Of a stretch of 64,000 nt of DNA, positions 54,297 to 64,000 are shown piece after piece. The stretch spans positions 3,856,501-3,920,500 of the forward strand of contig NZ_CP115463.1 of assembly GCF_027912495.1 (NCBI RefSeq), in the 5' to 3' direction. Source of the stretch: Caulobacter sp. NIBR1757 (GTDB taxonomy: Bacteria > Pseudomonadota > Alphaproteobacteria > Caulobacterales > Caulobacteraceae). Position 1 is the stretch's first letter. The number at the start of each line of letters is the position of its first letter. Position numbers and translations under genes: made by a program. A model generated the notes under the pieces. It searched no databases, was not told the origin of the DNA, and was given only the letters and a program-made list of their open reading frames with translations.

Positions 54297-57200
54297 TCAG
54301 AGCAGGAAGTCGAGGGTGTTGAGGCTCTGGACCCCGGCGATCTGGACCTCGAAATCGACAACGCCGTCGCCGTTCAGGTCGCCCTGGACGATGGTGTTTC
54401 CGCCGCTGACCTCCCAGCGCACCTCGCCGACGCCACCGGCGCTGAAGGCGCCCGTGCCGATGTAGAGGAAGGAGTCGTCCGCGCCGCCGGCGACCGCGTC
54501 CAGCGCCCGCAGGTCGACGACGTCGGCCGCGTCCCAGTCGGTGATGATGTCGCGGTTGCCCGCCCCAACCCCGCTGTCGGTCACCGTCTGGATGACGAAG
54601 ACGTCGCGGCCCGCCCCGCCGGAGAGGGAGTCGATCCCCGCGCCGCCGTAGAGGTTGTCGTTGCCGTCGCCGCCGACCAAGGTGTCGTTACCGTCCTCGC
54701 CGTAGAGCTTGTCGTTGTCAGCCCCGCCGAAGAGCGTGTCGCTCCCCAGGCCGCCGCGGAGGGTGTCGGCCCCGGCGGCGCCGTCGAGGGTGTCGTTCCC
54801 CGCGCCGCCGACGATGGTGTTGATGCTGGCGTTGCCCGTGCCGGTGAAGGCGCCGGTCCCGACGAACTGCATGATCTCCGTCTCGGCGGCCATCACGTAG
54901 CTGGAGGCGGTGACGCGGATGGTGTCCGTGCCGCCCGCCGCCAGTTCGACGATGACGTCGCCGGCGTCGTCGACGAGGTAGGTGTCGTTGCCGACCCCGC
55001 CGGTCAGGGTGTCGGCGCCCGCCCCGCCGTCGAGGACGTCGTTGCCGTCGCCGCCGTCGAGGGTATCGACGCCAGCCCCGCCGTTCAGCGTGTCATTGCC
55101 GATGCCGCCCGACAGGGTATCTCCCTGGGCGCCGCCGGTGATGACGTTGTTCAGCTCGTTGCCCGCGCCGGTGAAGGAGCCGGAGCCGGTGTACTCCAGG
55201 TTCTCGACATTGGCCGTCAGGCTGTAGCTAGCCAGGGCCGTGCGCACCCGGTCCGTGCCCTTGCCGGCGTTCTCGTCGACCACGTCGCCGACATCGTCGA
55301 CGATGAAGGTATCGTTGCCGGCCCCGCCGAACAGGGTGTCAGCCCCCGTCCCGCCATCGAGGATGTCGTCGCCGTCGCCGCCCTGCAGGTCATCGACCCC
55401 GGCGCCGCCGTTCAGCGTGTCGTTGCCCACCATGCCCTTGAGGAAGTCGTCGCCGGCGCCGCCGTTGAGCACATTGGCCAGGCTGTTGCCGGTCAGGGCG
55501 ACGTTGCTGTCGCCGATGTAGGTGGCGTTCTCCAGCGTCGCCGAAAGGGTGAAGCTGCGGGTGGTCAGGACCGTGTCGACGCCGCTGCTGTCGGTGATCG
55601 TGTCGCCGGCGTTGTCGACATGGTAGGTATCGTTGCCAGCCCCGCCGTCCATGGCGTCGGCCCCTTCGCCGCCGTCGAGGATGTCGTTGCCGCCCAGGCC
55701 GCTGAGGCTGTCGTCGCCGGCGCCGCCGGTGATGACGTTGGCCGCCGCATTTCCCGTGCCGGTGAAGCTTCCCGTCCCGCTGTAGGTCAGGTTCTCCAGC
55801 GCCGATCCCAGGGTGTAGCTGGCCAGGCTGGCGATGACGGTGTCGTTCCCGACGCCGCTCTCGGTGATCACGTCGCCGGCGTTGTCGACATAGTAGGTAT
55901 CGTTGCCGGTTCCGCCCTGCATGATGTCGGCCCCAAGGCCGCCATCGAGGATGTTGTCCTGGGCGTTGCCGATCAGGACGTTGGCCAGGTCGTTGCCGGT
56001 GGCCGAGATGGCTGCGCCGGTCAGGGTCAGGCGCTCGACCTCGGCCCCGAGGGTGAAGTCGATGCTCGACTGCACCGTATCGATGCCGCCGCCGGCCAGT
56101 TCGGTCACCGTGTCGCCGACGTTGTCGACGATATAGGTGTCCGCGCCGAGACCGCCGGCCATGGCGTCGGCGCCAAGACCGCCGTTGAGGACGTTGGCCG
56201 CGCCGTTGCCGATCAGGCTGTTGTCCAGCTCGTTGCCGGTCAGGCTGACCGCCGCCGCGCCGATGGCGATCATGGTCTCGACCGAGACGCCGGCCGCCAG
56301 GACGTAGCTGGCGCTGGCCTCGACGGTGTCGGTCCCCTGACCGTCCAGTTCGACGATGATGTCGCCGGCCGAGCCGACCACGTAGGTATCGTCGCCGAAC
56401 CCGCCGATGGTGGTGTCCGTGCCGCCCAGGCCGTCGAGCCGGTCATTGCCCGTACCGCCGGTGATCACGTTGGCCAGGGTTGTGCCTGTGCCGGTGAAAT
56501 TCCCGGCGCCGGTGAAGGTCAGGTTCTCCAGCGTCGTCGAGCCGAGGGTGTAGCTGTTGAGCGTGGTCTGGACGGTGTCGATGCCGCCGCCGACGTCGGA
56601 GATGGTGTCCCCGACATTGTCGACGACATAGGTATCGTCGCCGGCCCCGCCCTGCAGGATGTCGGCCCCGAGGCCGCCGTCCAGGACGTTGCTGGAGGCG
56701 TTGCCGACCAGGGTGTTGTCCAGCGCGTTGCCGGTGGCGCCCACCGCCCCGGCGGCGGCCAGCAGCACCAGCTTCTCCAGCTCGGCGCCCAGGGTGTAGC
56801 TGCCGCTGGAAACCTCGACGGTGTCGGTCCCCTCGCCCGCCAGTTCGGTGATCAGGTCGCCGTCGGTGACGCGGTAGGTGTCGTTGCCGGCCCCGCCGAT
56901 CAGTTCATCCACACCGGCGCCGCCATCGAGGAGGTCGTTGCCGAGGCCGCCGACCAGGCGGTCCTGGCCCGCCGTGCCGGTCAGGCTGTCATTGCCGTTC
57001 TGGCCCTGCAGGTCAGCCGCGTTGGCCGCCCCGCCGGTGACGGTATCGACGACGTTGCTGGTGGCGAGGGTCGAGACGTTGACCGCCCCGGCCTTCAGGC
57101 CATCCGGACCATCGGCGACGTACTCGAAGCTGGCGTTCGGGCCGGTGGCGACGATCTGCAGGCGGCCGTCCGTCAGGGTGACGATGGCGTTGACGACGTT

Positions 57201-60200
57201 GCGCACGCCGACCACGCTGTAGCCGCCGGCCAGGCCGTCGTTGGCCAGCAGCACCTCGGCCTTGAGGTCGGAGGCCAGGGTGCGGGTGACCGCCAGGGCG
57301 TCGGCCGCCAGGGTGAGCGGCGCCAGGCTGGCCAGGCTGACCGTCCCGTCGTCGAACTGGAAGAGCTCGACATTGCTGACCGTATCGACCCCGTCCGGAC
57401 CGGTGACGGTGACCACGCCGCCGGCCCCGAAGGCGAAGCTGTAGGCCGAGCGGGCCCCGAAGAAGACGGCCGTGTCGGTATCGGCGCCGCCGTCGAGGCT
57501 GTCATTGCCGCGGCCGCCGATCAGGGTGTCATTGCCGTCGCCGCCGTCCAGCGTGTCGGCGCCGATCAGGGCCTCGTTGCCGTAGGCGCGGGCCATGTCG
57601 TTGACGGTGACGATGGGACCCGAATAGCCGAACGGGCTGTCCAGAGCGATCTCGCCGTCGCCGAGCAGCAGGTCGGCCCCGCCGCCGCCGCCGAGCGTAT
57701 CGTCGCCCGCCGAGCCGGCCAGGGTGTTGGCCGCGCCGTCGCCGGTGATGGCGTCGGCGAAGGTGGAGCCGGAGACGTTCTCGAAGCCGTTCAGGGTGGT
57801 GACGCCCTGTTCGGTATTCTGGACGCCGCCCTGCAGGGTCAGGTCGACGGTGACGCCGGCGTTGGTGATGTCGGTGCCGTTGCCGTCGAAGCTGACGGTG
57901 TCGACGCCGTCGCCGCCGTTCAGGGTGTGGGCGCCGTTGCCCACCTGGATCAGGTCGTCGCCGCCCTGGCCGTCGATGACATCGTTGCCGGTCACCCCCG
58001 TGCCGTTCGAGCCGCCCCAGATCCAGTTGGCGTTGTCATCGCCGGTCAGCACGTCGCTGAAGGCGGTGCCCGAGAGGTTCTCGATGTTCAGCAGGGTGTC
58101 CATGCCATGGCCGGTGTTCTGGGCCACGCCCTGCAGGCGCAGGTCGACGGTCGCGCCGACCTGGGGATCGAAGGACTGGGGCGAGAAGGCGGCGCGATCG
58201 ACGCCGTCGCCGCCGTCGATGATGTCGTTGCCCTCGCCGCCGCGCAGGAAGTCGTCCCCCGAGCCGGCCTCGATGTGATCGTTGCCATAGTTGCCGCCAA
58301 GCGCGTCGGCCCCGGCCCCGCCGATCAGGTGATCGTCGCCGTCCCAGCCGTAGGCCTGGTCGTTGCCGTCGCCGCCGTCGAGCTCGTCAGCGCCCTCATA
58401 GCCATCGAGGTAGTCGTCGCCGCCGGCGCCGCGGATGACGTCGTCGCCCGCCGTGCCTTCGAGGTAGTCGTCATCCGGGCCGCCTTCGATGGCGCTGGTC
58501 AGTTCCAGCGTCTGGTCGTCGAACTGCAGGAATTCAACATTGCTGACGGTGTCGGTTCCATCCGGACCGCTGACGGTCCAGGTGGCGGCGTCCAGCCGGG
58601 TGACGGTGTAGGCGCCCCGTAGGCCGGCGAAGATCGCCGTGTCGCTGTCGGCGCCGCCATCGATGAGGTCGTCGCCCCGGCCGCCGCGCAGGACGTCGTC
58701 GCCGGCCCCGCCGTTCAGGGTGTCGGCGCCGCCGGGAACCTGGGCCGCGACGGTGACGTCGTCGAAGACGGTCAGGGGGCCCGACAGGTTGGCCGGGGCG
58801 GTGTCCGGGCCGACCGAGCCGTCGCCCAGCAGGAGGTCGGCGCCCTCGCCGCCTTCAAGGATGTCGTCGCCGCCGTCGCCGGCCAGCAGGTTGGCGCCGG
58901 CGTCGCCGGTCAGGACGTCGTCATAGTACCAGCCGTTGAGGTTCTCGATGCCGGTCAGGGTCATCATGCCCTGGCCGGTATCCTGGGCCGCGCCCTGCAG
59001 CAGCAGGGAGACGGTGACGCCGCCGGTTTCGAGGTCGGTGTAGGCGAAGGTGTCGACGCCGTCGCCGCCATCGACGCTGTTGGCGCCGTGGATGACGCTG
59101 AGATAGTCGTCGCCGCCCTGGCCCTCGAGGCTGTCGTCGCCGCCGGAGCCGGCGATCCAGTTGGCATTGTCGTCACCGATCAGGGTGTCGGCGAACTGGC
59201 CGCCCGACAGGTGTTCGATACCGATCAGGGTGTCCATGCCCTGGCCGGTGTCCTGGGCCGCGCCCTGCAGCCGCAGGTCGACGTGCAGGCTGACGGTGGT
59301 GTCGAAGAAGGCCGCCCGGTCGAAGCCCTCGCCGCCGTCGATGAGGTCGTCGCCGTCGCCGCCCTGGACGTAGTCGTTGCCCTCGCCGCCGTGCACCGCG
59401 TCGTTGCCGGCGTTACCGCGGACCTGGTCGTCGCCGAGCCCGCCCTGCAGCACGTCGTCGCCGCCCTGGCCGCGCAGGACGTCATGGCCGTCGCCGCCGT
59501 CGAGGCTGTTGGCGGCGCCGTTGCCTTGCAGGAAGTCATTGAAGGCCGAGCCGATCACCCCCTCCACGCCGGAGAAGCTGTCGATGCCCGTACCGTCATT
59601 GACGCTGCCCTGGCCCAGGTTGACGCTCACCTCCGCCGCGTTTTCGGCGTAGCTGATGATGTCGAAGCCCGCGCCGCCCTGCAGGTTGTCGGCGCCGATG
59701 CCGCCGATCAGGATGTCGTCGCCGCCGCCGCCGATCAGGACGTCGTCGCCATCGCCGCCGTCGAGGATGTCGGCGCCGCTGAGGGCGGGATTGGCGTAGG
59801 CCTCGGCCGTGTCGTTGACCGTGACGATGGGGCCGGAGTAGCCGTAGGGGCTGTCGAGGGCGACTTCGCCGTCGCCGAGCAGGACGTCCGCCCCGCCGCC
59901 GCCCGACAGGCTGTCGTCGCCCGCCGCGCCGGCCAGGGTGTTGGCCGCCCCGTCGCCGGTGAGGACATCGTCGAAGGCCGAGCCGCTGACGTTCTCGAAG
60001 CCGTCGAGGACGGTGAGGCCCTGTTCGGTGTCCTGCGAGCCGCCCTGCAGGGTCAGATCGACGGTGACGCCGACGCTGGTGATGTCGGTGCCGTTGCCGT
60101 CGAAGCTGACGGTGTCGACGCCGGCGCCGCCCTGCAGGTCGTGGTTGCCGGTCCCGACCTGGATCAGGTCGTCGCCGCCCTGGCCGTCGATGACGTCGTT

Positions 60201-63200
60201 GCCGGTCGCCCCCGTGCCGTTGGAGCCGCCCCACAGCCAGTTGCTGTTGTCGTCGCCGGTGAGGACGTCGTCGAGATAGGTGCCCGAGAGGTTCTCGATG
60301 CCGATCAGGATGTCCATGCCGTGGCCGGTGTCCTGGGCCACGCCCTGCAGGCGCAGGTCGACCGTGGCGCCGGCCTGGACGTCGAAGGATTGCGGGCCGA
60401 AGGCGGCGCGGTCGTTGCCCTCGCCGCCGTCGAGGATGTCGTCGCCCTCGTTGCCGCGCAGATAGTCGTCGCCCGAGCCGGCCTCCAGATGATCATTGCC
60501 CAGGTTGCCGCCCATGAAGTCGGCGCCGGCCCCGGCCTGCAGGTGGTCGTCGCCGTCCCAGCCGAACAGCTGGTCGTTGCCGTCGCCGCCGTCGATGTCG
60601 TCATTGCCGGCATAGCCGTCGACATAGTCGTCGCCGCCCAGGCCCTGGATGACGTCGTCGCCTTGCGTGCCTTCCAGGTACTCGCCGGCCTCGGTGCCGA
60701 CGATCGGCGCCGCGCCGGTGAGGCTGACCGTCTGGTCGGAGAAGCGCGCGAACTCCATGTCCTTGAGGGTGTCCACGCCGTCGGGACCGCTGACCGTCCA
60801 GGTCGTCGCGTTGACCTGGGTCAGGGTGTAGGCCGAGCGCAGGCCGCTGAAGAAGGCGGTGTCGCTGCCCTCGCCGCCGTCGAGGCTGTCGTCGTCGGCC
60901 CCGCCGGTCAGGGCGTCGTCGCCGCCGCCGCCGACCAGCTCGTCATTGCCGGCGCCGCCGTCGAGCGTGTCATTGCCGATGAACTCCTCCAGGCCGAACT
61001 CGGCCCGGACGTCCCGGGACACGACGATCTGGCCCGAGGCCTCGAAGTCGCCCCGGTCAACGCCGATGGTTCCATCGCCGTACAGCTTGTCGGCGCCATC
61101 GCCGCCTTGCAGCGTGTCATCGCCCACGGCGCCCGCCAGAATGTTGGCGGCGGCGTCGCCGGTCAGGATGTCATTGAACTCGCCGCCGGCGAGGTTCTCG
61201 ATCTCGTCGAAGACCATCTCGCCGATGCCGGTCTGCTGGGCCGTATCGCCCAGCGCCAGGGACGCCGTGACGCCGACCTCGGCGTCGTCGAACAGCACCG
61301 AGTCGCTGCCCTCACCGCCGATCAGGCTGTGGCTGCCGGCCCCGACCACCATCAGATCGTCGCCGCCCCGGCCATCAAAGGTATCGTTGCCGCCGTTGCT
61401 TCCGAAGGCGTTGGCGCCGGCATCGCCGCTGAAGGTATCGTTGCCGAAGGTGCCGTAGAGGTGCTCGATGCCGACGAAGGTATCCAGGCCGTAGCCGGTG
61501 TTCTGGGCGCCGGTGATGGCCAGGTCGACGGTCGCGCCGTTGACCGGGTTGGCGGAGTCCGCCTCGATGGTCGCCGTATCGAAGCCGGCGCCGCCGTTGA
61601 AGGTATCGTCGCCGAGGCCGCCGATCAGGTTGTCGTTGCCGTCCTGGCCGCTCATCACGTCGTTGCCGAGGCCGCCGATCAGGTAGTCGTCGGCGCCGCC
61701 GCCGGCCAGCGTATCGTTGCCGGCCTGGCCGTAGATGGCGTTCTCGCCGGCGTCGCCGCTGAGCGTATCGGCCTGGGCCGAGCCGGAGAGGTATTCGAAG
61801 CCGGTCAGGACATCATTGCCCCAGCCGGTGTTCTGGGCCGAGCCCTGCAGGGCCAGGCTGACGGTGACGCCGATCGTGGCGTCGCCGTAGGTGACCACGT
61901 CGCCGCCGGCCCCGCCGTCCATGACGTCATCGCCGAGGCCGCCGGTCAGCTGGTCGTCGCCGCCGTTGCCGATCATCGTGTCGGCGCCGGCGCCGCCGAA
62001 GTTGAAGTTGCCGGTGTCGTCACCGATCAGGGTGTCATTGCCCGAGCCGCCGTTGACGTTCTCGATGCTGTTGAGCGTGTCCATGCCGCCGGCGCCGGTG
62101 TTCTGGGCCGTGCCCTGGATCCGCAGGTCGACCGTGACGCTTGTGGTGAATTCGCCGTAGCCGGCGGTGTCGAAGCCGGCCCCGCCGTTGAGCGTATCGG
62201 CGCCGCTGCTGCCCTGGAGGTTATCATTGGCGTCGCCGCCGTTCAGCGTATCGTTTCCGGCCCCGCCCAGCAGGGTATCGTTGGCGCCCAGGCCGTTGAG
62301 CGTATCGTCCCCGTTGCCGCCGTTGAGGTTGTTGCTGGCGCCGTCGCCGGTCAGGCTGTCGGCGAAGCCCGAGCCCGTGAGGTTCTCGATGCCGTTCAGC
62401 GTATCCGCGCCCGCCGCGCCGGTGTTCTGGGCCTGGCCCTGCAGCGAGAGGCTGACGGTGACGCCGCCGGTCGCGTTGTTGTAGCTGGCGTTGTCGAAGC
62501 CGGCGCCGCCGTTCAGGGTATCGGTCCCGTCGTTGCCGACCAGGGTATCGTTGCCGTCGCCGCCGTTCAGCACGTCGTCGCCGAGCCCGCCGTCCAGGTA
62601 GTTGTTGCCCGCGTCACCGGTCAGGGCGTCGCCGTACGCCGACCCGCCGAGCTGCTCGAAGCCGGTCAGGAAATCGATGCCCGCGGCGCCGGTGTTCTGG
62701 GCCTGGCCCTGCAGCAGCAGGCTGACGGTCACGCCGGCCGTCGAGTCGTAGTACTGGGCCATGTCGCCCGTGCCGGCGCCGCCATCGAGCGTATCGTTGC
62801 CGAGGCCGCCCAGGATGAAGTCGTTGTCGTCCCCGCCCGAGACGGTGTCGTTGCCGGCCCCGGCGTTGACGTTGTCGCTGCCGGCCAGGGTGCTGATCAC
62901 GTCATCGCCGGCCTGGCCGTCGATGAAGTTCTGGCCGCCGTCGCCGGTCAGGGTGTCGGCGAACTGCGAGCCGGTGACCTGTTCGATGTTGGTGAGGGTG
63001 TCCACGCCCTCGCCGGTGTTCTGGCCGGTGGTGATGCGCAGATCGACGGTCACGGCGTTGGCGGCATTGAAGAAATCGGCGCGGTCCAGGCCGTCGCCGC
63101 CGTCCATGACGTCATTGCCGAGGCCGCCGCTGAGCGTATCGTTCTCGCTCCCGCCCTGCAGGGTATCGTTCCCGTCGGCGCCGCGCAGGTAGTCCGCTCC

Positions 63201-63908
63201 GGCCCCGCCGGCGATGAGGTCGTCGCCGCCGTCGCCGTCGACGTAGTTGTTCTGGCCGTCGCCGGTCAGGGTATCGCCGTGATTGTGCGAGCCGTAGATG
63301 TTCTCGACGTTGGTGAGGGTGTCGAGGCCCTGGCCGGTGTTCTGGGCCTGGCCCTGCAGGCCCAGGTTCACCGTCACCCCGCCGGTGGCGTTGTAATAGC
63401 TGACGCCGTCGCCGGTCCCGGCCCCGCCATCCATGGCGTCGTCGCCGTCGCCGCCCTCGAGATTGTCGTTGCCGCCGCCGCCGGCCAGCAGGTCATTGCC
63501 GGCGCCGCCGAAGATGTAGTTGTCGGCCCCGTCGCCGGTCAGGATGTCGTTGAAGCCCGAGCCGGCCAGTCCCTCGATGCCAATCAGGGTGTCCATGCCG
63601 GCGCCGACGGTGTTCTGCGCCACGCCCTGGATGTTCAGATCGACCGTCACGCCGGCGGTGGCGCCGTAGTAGGCGGCCTGGTCGGTGTAGGTCTGGGCGC
63701 CGCCGTTCAGCGTATCGGCCCCGGCCCCGCCTTCGAGCCGGTCATCGCCCCCTTCGCCGTTCAGCGTATCGTCGCCCTCGCCGCCATTGACGTAGTCATT
63801 TCCCTCGCCGGCGTTGACGGTGTCATTGCCTTCCAGCGCCTGGATGTTGTCGTCGGCGGGGGTGCCGGGGATGGTTTCGCCGGTCGAGGAGCCAGTGATG
63901 TCGGCCAT
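54297..63908 (-). CDS. Giant RTX (hemolysin-type calcium-binding) protein, type I secreted
   Basis: 3,203 residues, almost wholly made of GGxGxDxLx nonapeptide arrays alternating with about twenty linker modules of the form 'GVTVDLxLQGxAQNTGxGxDTLxxIEN'. One non-RTX segment of about 90 residues, VCBS/Ig-like, is encoded near 57050-57330. There is no signal peptide; the C-terminus carries the peptidase-M10-type end 'GDLNGDGVVDFEVQI' and a hydrophobic DFLL tail, the mark of type I secretion. Calcium binding outside the cell folds the repeats into beta-rolls. No catalytic domain is seen, so a surface-layer, adhesin or matrix role is likely. GGAAAC precedes the ATG. Secretion genes are not in the window. 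Confidence 0.93.
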   Translation of the reverse strand: MADITGSSTGETIPGTPADDNIQALEGNDTVNAGEGNDYVNGGEGDDTLNGEGGDDRLEGGAGADTLNGGAQTYTDQAAYYGATAGVTVDLNIQGVAQNTVGAGMDTLIGIEGLAGSGFNDILTGDGADNYIFGGAGNDLLAGGGGNDNLEGGDGDDAMDGGAGTGDGVSYYNATGGVTVNLGLQGQAQNTGQGLDTLTNVENIYGSHNHGDTLTGDGQNNYVDGDGGDDLIAGGAGADYLRGADGNDTLQGGSENDTLSGGLGNDVMDGGDGLDRADFFNAANAVTVDLRITTGQNTGEGVDTLTNIEQVTGSQFADTLTGDGGQNFIDGQAGDDVISTLAGSDNVNAGAGNDTVSGGDDNDFILGGLGNDTLDGGAGTGDMAQYYDSTAGVTVSLLLQGQAQNTGAAGIDFLTGFEQLGGSAYGDALTGDAGNNYLDGGLGDDVLNGGDGNDTLVGNDGTDTLNGGAGFDNASYNNATGGVTVSLSLQGQAQNTGAAGADTLNGIENLTGSGFADSLTGDGASNNLNGGNGDDTLNGLGANDTLLGGAGNDTLNGGDANDNLQGSSGADTLNGGAGFDTAGYGEFTTSVTVDLRIQGTAQNTGAGGMDTLNSIENVNGGSGNDTLIGDDTGNFNFGGAGADTMIGNGGDDQLTGGLGDDVMDGGAGGDVVTYGDATIGVTVSLALQGSAQNTGWGNDVLTGFEYLSGSAQADTLSGDAGENAIYGQAGNDTLAGGGADDYLIGGLGNDVMSGQDGNDNLIGGLGDDTFNGGAGFDTATIEADSANPVNGATVDLAITGAQNTGYGLDTFVGIEHLYGTFGNDTFSGDAGANAFGSNGGNDTFDGRGGDDLMVVGAGSHSLIGGEGSDSVLFDDAEVGVTASLALGDTAQQTGIGEMVFDEIENLAGGEFNDILTGDAAANILAGAVGDDTLQGGDGADKLYGDGTIGVDRGDFEASGQIVVSRDVRAEFGLEEFIGNDTLDGGAGNDELVGGGGDDALTGGADDDSLDGGEGSDTAFFSGLRSAYTLTQVNATTWTVSGPDGVDTLKDMEFARFSDQTVSLTGAAPIVGTEAGEYLEGTQGDDVIQGLGGDDYVDGYAGNDDIDGGDGNDQLFGWDGDDHLQAGAGADFMGGNLGNDHLEAGSGDDYLRGNEGDDILDGGEGNDRAAFGPQSFDVQAGATVDLRLQGVAQDTGHGMDILIGIENLSGTYLDDVLTGDDNSNWLWGGSNGTGATGNDVIDGQGGDDLIQVGTGNHDLQGGAGVDTVSFDGNGTDITSVGVTVDLTLQGGSQDTEQGLTVLDGFENVSGSAFDDVLTGDGAANTLAGAAGDDSLSGGGGADVLLGDGEVALDSPYGYSGPIVTVNDTAEAYANPALSGADILDGGDGDDVLIGGGGDDILIGGIGADNLQGGAGFDIISYAENAAEVSVNLGQGSVNDGTGIDSFSGVEGVIGSAFNDFLQGNGAANSLDGGDGHDVLRGQGGDDVLQGGLGDDQVRGNAGNDAVHGGEGNDYVQGGDGDDLIDGGEGFDRAAFFDTTVSLHVDLRLQGAAQDTGQGMDTLIGIEHLSGGQFADTLIGDDNANWIAGSGGDDSLEGQGGDDYLSVIHGANSVDGGDGVDTFAYTDLETGGVTVSLLLQGAAQDTGQGMMTLTGIENLNGWYYDDVLTGDAGANLLAGDGGDDILEGGEGADLLLGDGSVGPDTAPANLSGPLTVFDDVTVAAQVPGGADTLNGGAGDDVLRGGRGDDLIDGGADSDTAIFAGLRGAYTVTRLDAATWTVSGPDGTDTVSNVEFLQFDDQTLELTSAIEGGPDDDYLEGTAGDDVIRGAGGDDYLDGYEGADELDGGDGNDQAYGWDGDDHLIGGAGADALGGNYGNDHIEAGSGDDFLRGGEGNDIIDGGDGVDRAAFSPQSFDPQVGATVDLRLQGVAQNTGHGMDTLLNIENLSGTAFSDVLTGDDNANWIWGGSNGTGVTGNDVIDGQGGDDLIQVGNGAHTLNGGDGVDTVSFDGNGTDITNAGVTVDLTLQGGVQNTEQGVTTLNGFENVSGSTFADAITGDGAANTLAGSAGDDTLGGGGGADLLLGDGEIALDSPFGYSGPIVTVNDMARAYGNEALIGADTLDGGDGNDTLIGGRGNDSLDGGADTDTAVFFGARSAYSFAFGAGGVVTVTGPDGVDTVSNVELFQFDDGTVSLASLAPLTLAADALAVTRTLASDLKAEVLLANDGLAGGYSVVGVRNVVNAIVTLTDGRLQIVATGPNASFEYVADGPDGLKAGAVNVSTLATSNVVDTVTGGAANAADLQGQNGNDSLTGTAGQDRLVGGLGNDLLDGGAGVDELIGGAGNDTYRVTDGDLITELAGEGTDTVEVSSGSYTLGAELEKLVLLAAAGAVGATGNALDNTLVGNASSNVLDGGLGADILQGGAGDDTYVVDNVGDTISDVGGGIDTVQTTLNSYTLGSTTLENLTFTGAGNFTGTGTTLANVITGGTGNDRLDGLGGTDTTIGGFGDDTYVVGSAGDIIVELDGQGTDTVEASASYVLAAGVSVETMIAIGAAAVSLTGNELDNSLIGNGAANVLNGGLGADAMAGGLGADTYIVDNVGDTVTELAGGGIDTVQSSIDFTLGAEVERLTLTGAAISATGNDLANVLIGNAQDNILDGGLGADIMQGGTGNDTYYVDNAGDVITESGVGNDTVIASLASYTLGSALENLTYSGTGSFTGTGNAAANVITGGAGDDSLSGLGGNDILDGGEGADAMDGGAGNDTYHVDNAGDTITDSSGVDTVLTTRSFTLSATLENATYIGDSNVALTGNSLANVLNGGAGDDFLKGMVGNDTLNGGAGVDDLQGGDGDDILDGGTGADTLFGGAGNDTFIVDDVGDVVDENAGKGTDRVRTALASYSLTANVENLEYTGSGSFTGAGNELNNVITGGAQGDTLSGGIGNDTLNGGAGVDTLDGGDGNDVLDGGAGADTLTGGVGNDTYLVDDAGDVIVELAAGGTDTIRVTASSYVMAAETEIMQFVGTGAFTGTGNASINTIVGGAGNDTLDGAAGADTLRGGLGSDTLFGGADNDKLYGEDGNDTLVGGDGNDNLYGGAGIDSLSGGAGRDVFVIQTVTDSGVGAGNRDIITDWDAADVVDLRALDAVAGGADDSFLYIGTGAFSAGGVGEVRWEVSGGNTIVQGDLNGDGVVDFEVQIAGVQSLNTLDFLL
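57510..58490 (-). repeat. Internal duplication within the RTX gene, C-terminal copy
   Basis: About 980 bp encoding a block that starts near 'DDYLEGTAGDDVI' and ends near 'DSPFGYSGPIVTVND' and 'TLDGGDGNDTLIGG'. It matches the copy at 59720-60700 domain by domain, including the non-RTX phrases GSNGTG, FDGNGTDIT and GYSGPIVTVND. Confidence 0.75.
59720..60700 (-). repeat. Internal duplication within the RTX gene, N-terminal copy
   Basis: Counterpart of 57510-58490, starting near 'GEYLEGTQGDDVI' and containing GSNGTG, FDGNGTDIT and 'DSPYGYSGPIVTVND'. The copies differ at scattered residues, so the duplication is not very recent. Confidence 0.75.
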
Positions 63909-64000
63909 GGTGCGGTTTCCTTACAGCTGGACAGGCGGCCGGGCGCGGGGCGCCGGGCCGGGTGGGTTACGCGATCGAACGGTGGGCGAAGGTCCCCCCG

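Noticed and set aside
54072..58622. A 1,516-codon plus-strand open frame opposite the RTX gene
   Set aside because: Antisense of periodic GGxGxD codons; begins inside the carboxypeptidase gene in another frame and has no domain or start signal.
54297..63908. Dense short repeats that might be taken for a CRISPR or satellite array
   Set aside because: The 27-bp periodicity encodes RTX nonapeptides in one continuous frame; units vary at codon third positions.

Overview
This is a very GC-rich window with strongly GC-biased third codon positions, no rRNA, tRNA or CRISPR array that I can see, dense genes with ATGA/TGATG overlaps, and several families of roughly 120-160 bp intergenic palindromic repeats. 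Gene content (EthA-like Baeyer-Villiger monooxygenase, P450, acyl-CoA enzymes, PuuD-type urate oxidase, RTX and cadherin-like giant proteins) and a FixK/FNR-type box point to an alphaproteobacterium, most likely Caulobacterales (Caulobacter/Phenylobacterium-like). That placement is inference; no marker gene is present.

Layout. (1) 1-9.1 kb: the 3' part of a giant FG-GAP/cadherin/RTX surface protein, converging on a leftward pair, a TPR plus beta-barrel outer membrane protein and a FecR-domain protein. (2) 9.2-10.5 kb: a TauD-family dioxygenase and a small lipoprotein. (3) 10.6-16.2 kb: complete urease operon ureD-A-J-B-C-E-F-G, with an interspersed repeat between ureE and ureF that supplies the ureF ribosome binding site. 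(4) 16.3-27.2 kb: purine catabolism in two divergent operons, puuE-uraD-alc plus two unknown genes leftward, and uraH-xdhA-xdhB-xdhC-unknown-puuD-allA rightward. Together (3) and (4) encode every step from hypoxanthine/xanthine through urate, allantoin, allantoate and ureidoglycolate to glyoxylate, ammonia and CO2. (5) 27.2-39.6 kb: a catabolic/oxidative region: a ferritin-like diiron protein under an FNR-type box and a 32-bp palindrome, a membrane-fused alpha/beta hydrolase, a LuxR regulator, acyl-CoA dehydrogenase, acyl-CoA ligase, P450, a membrane-anchored sulfatase and an EthA-like monooxygenase. (6) 39.8-46.5 kb: a pseudouridine synthase and MFS transporter leftward, and an EmrB-EmrA-outer-membrane-factor tripartite efflux operon rightward; tandem 16-bp palindromes sit between them, with no adjacent regulator gene. 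(7) 46.5-50.4 kb: SDR, methyltransferase, Lpp-like lipoprotein, HI0933-type flavoprotein. (8) 50.4-53.2 kb: a lower-GC insert with an Mrr-like nuclease and an HNH endonuclease. (9) 53.3-64 kb: a D,D-carboxypeptidase and a 3,203-residue RTX protein with a type I secretion C-terminus.

The best candidates for something undescribed are: the FecR/TPR-barrel/giant-adhesin module; the doubly controlled ferritin-like gene; unknown small genes locked into the purine operons by overlapping start/stop codons; the Mrr-HNH pair; and the orphan palindromes upstream of the efflux genes and downstream of the methyltransferase.
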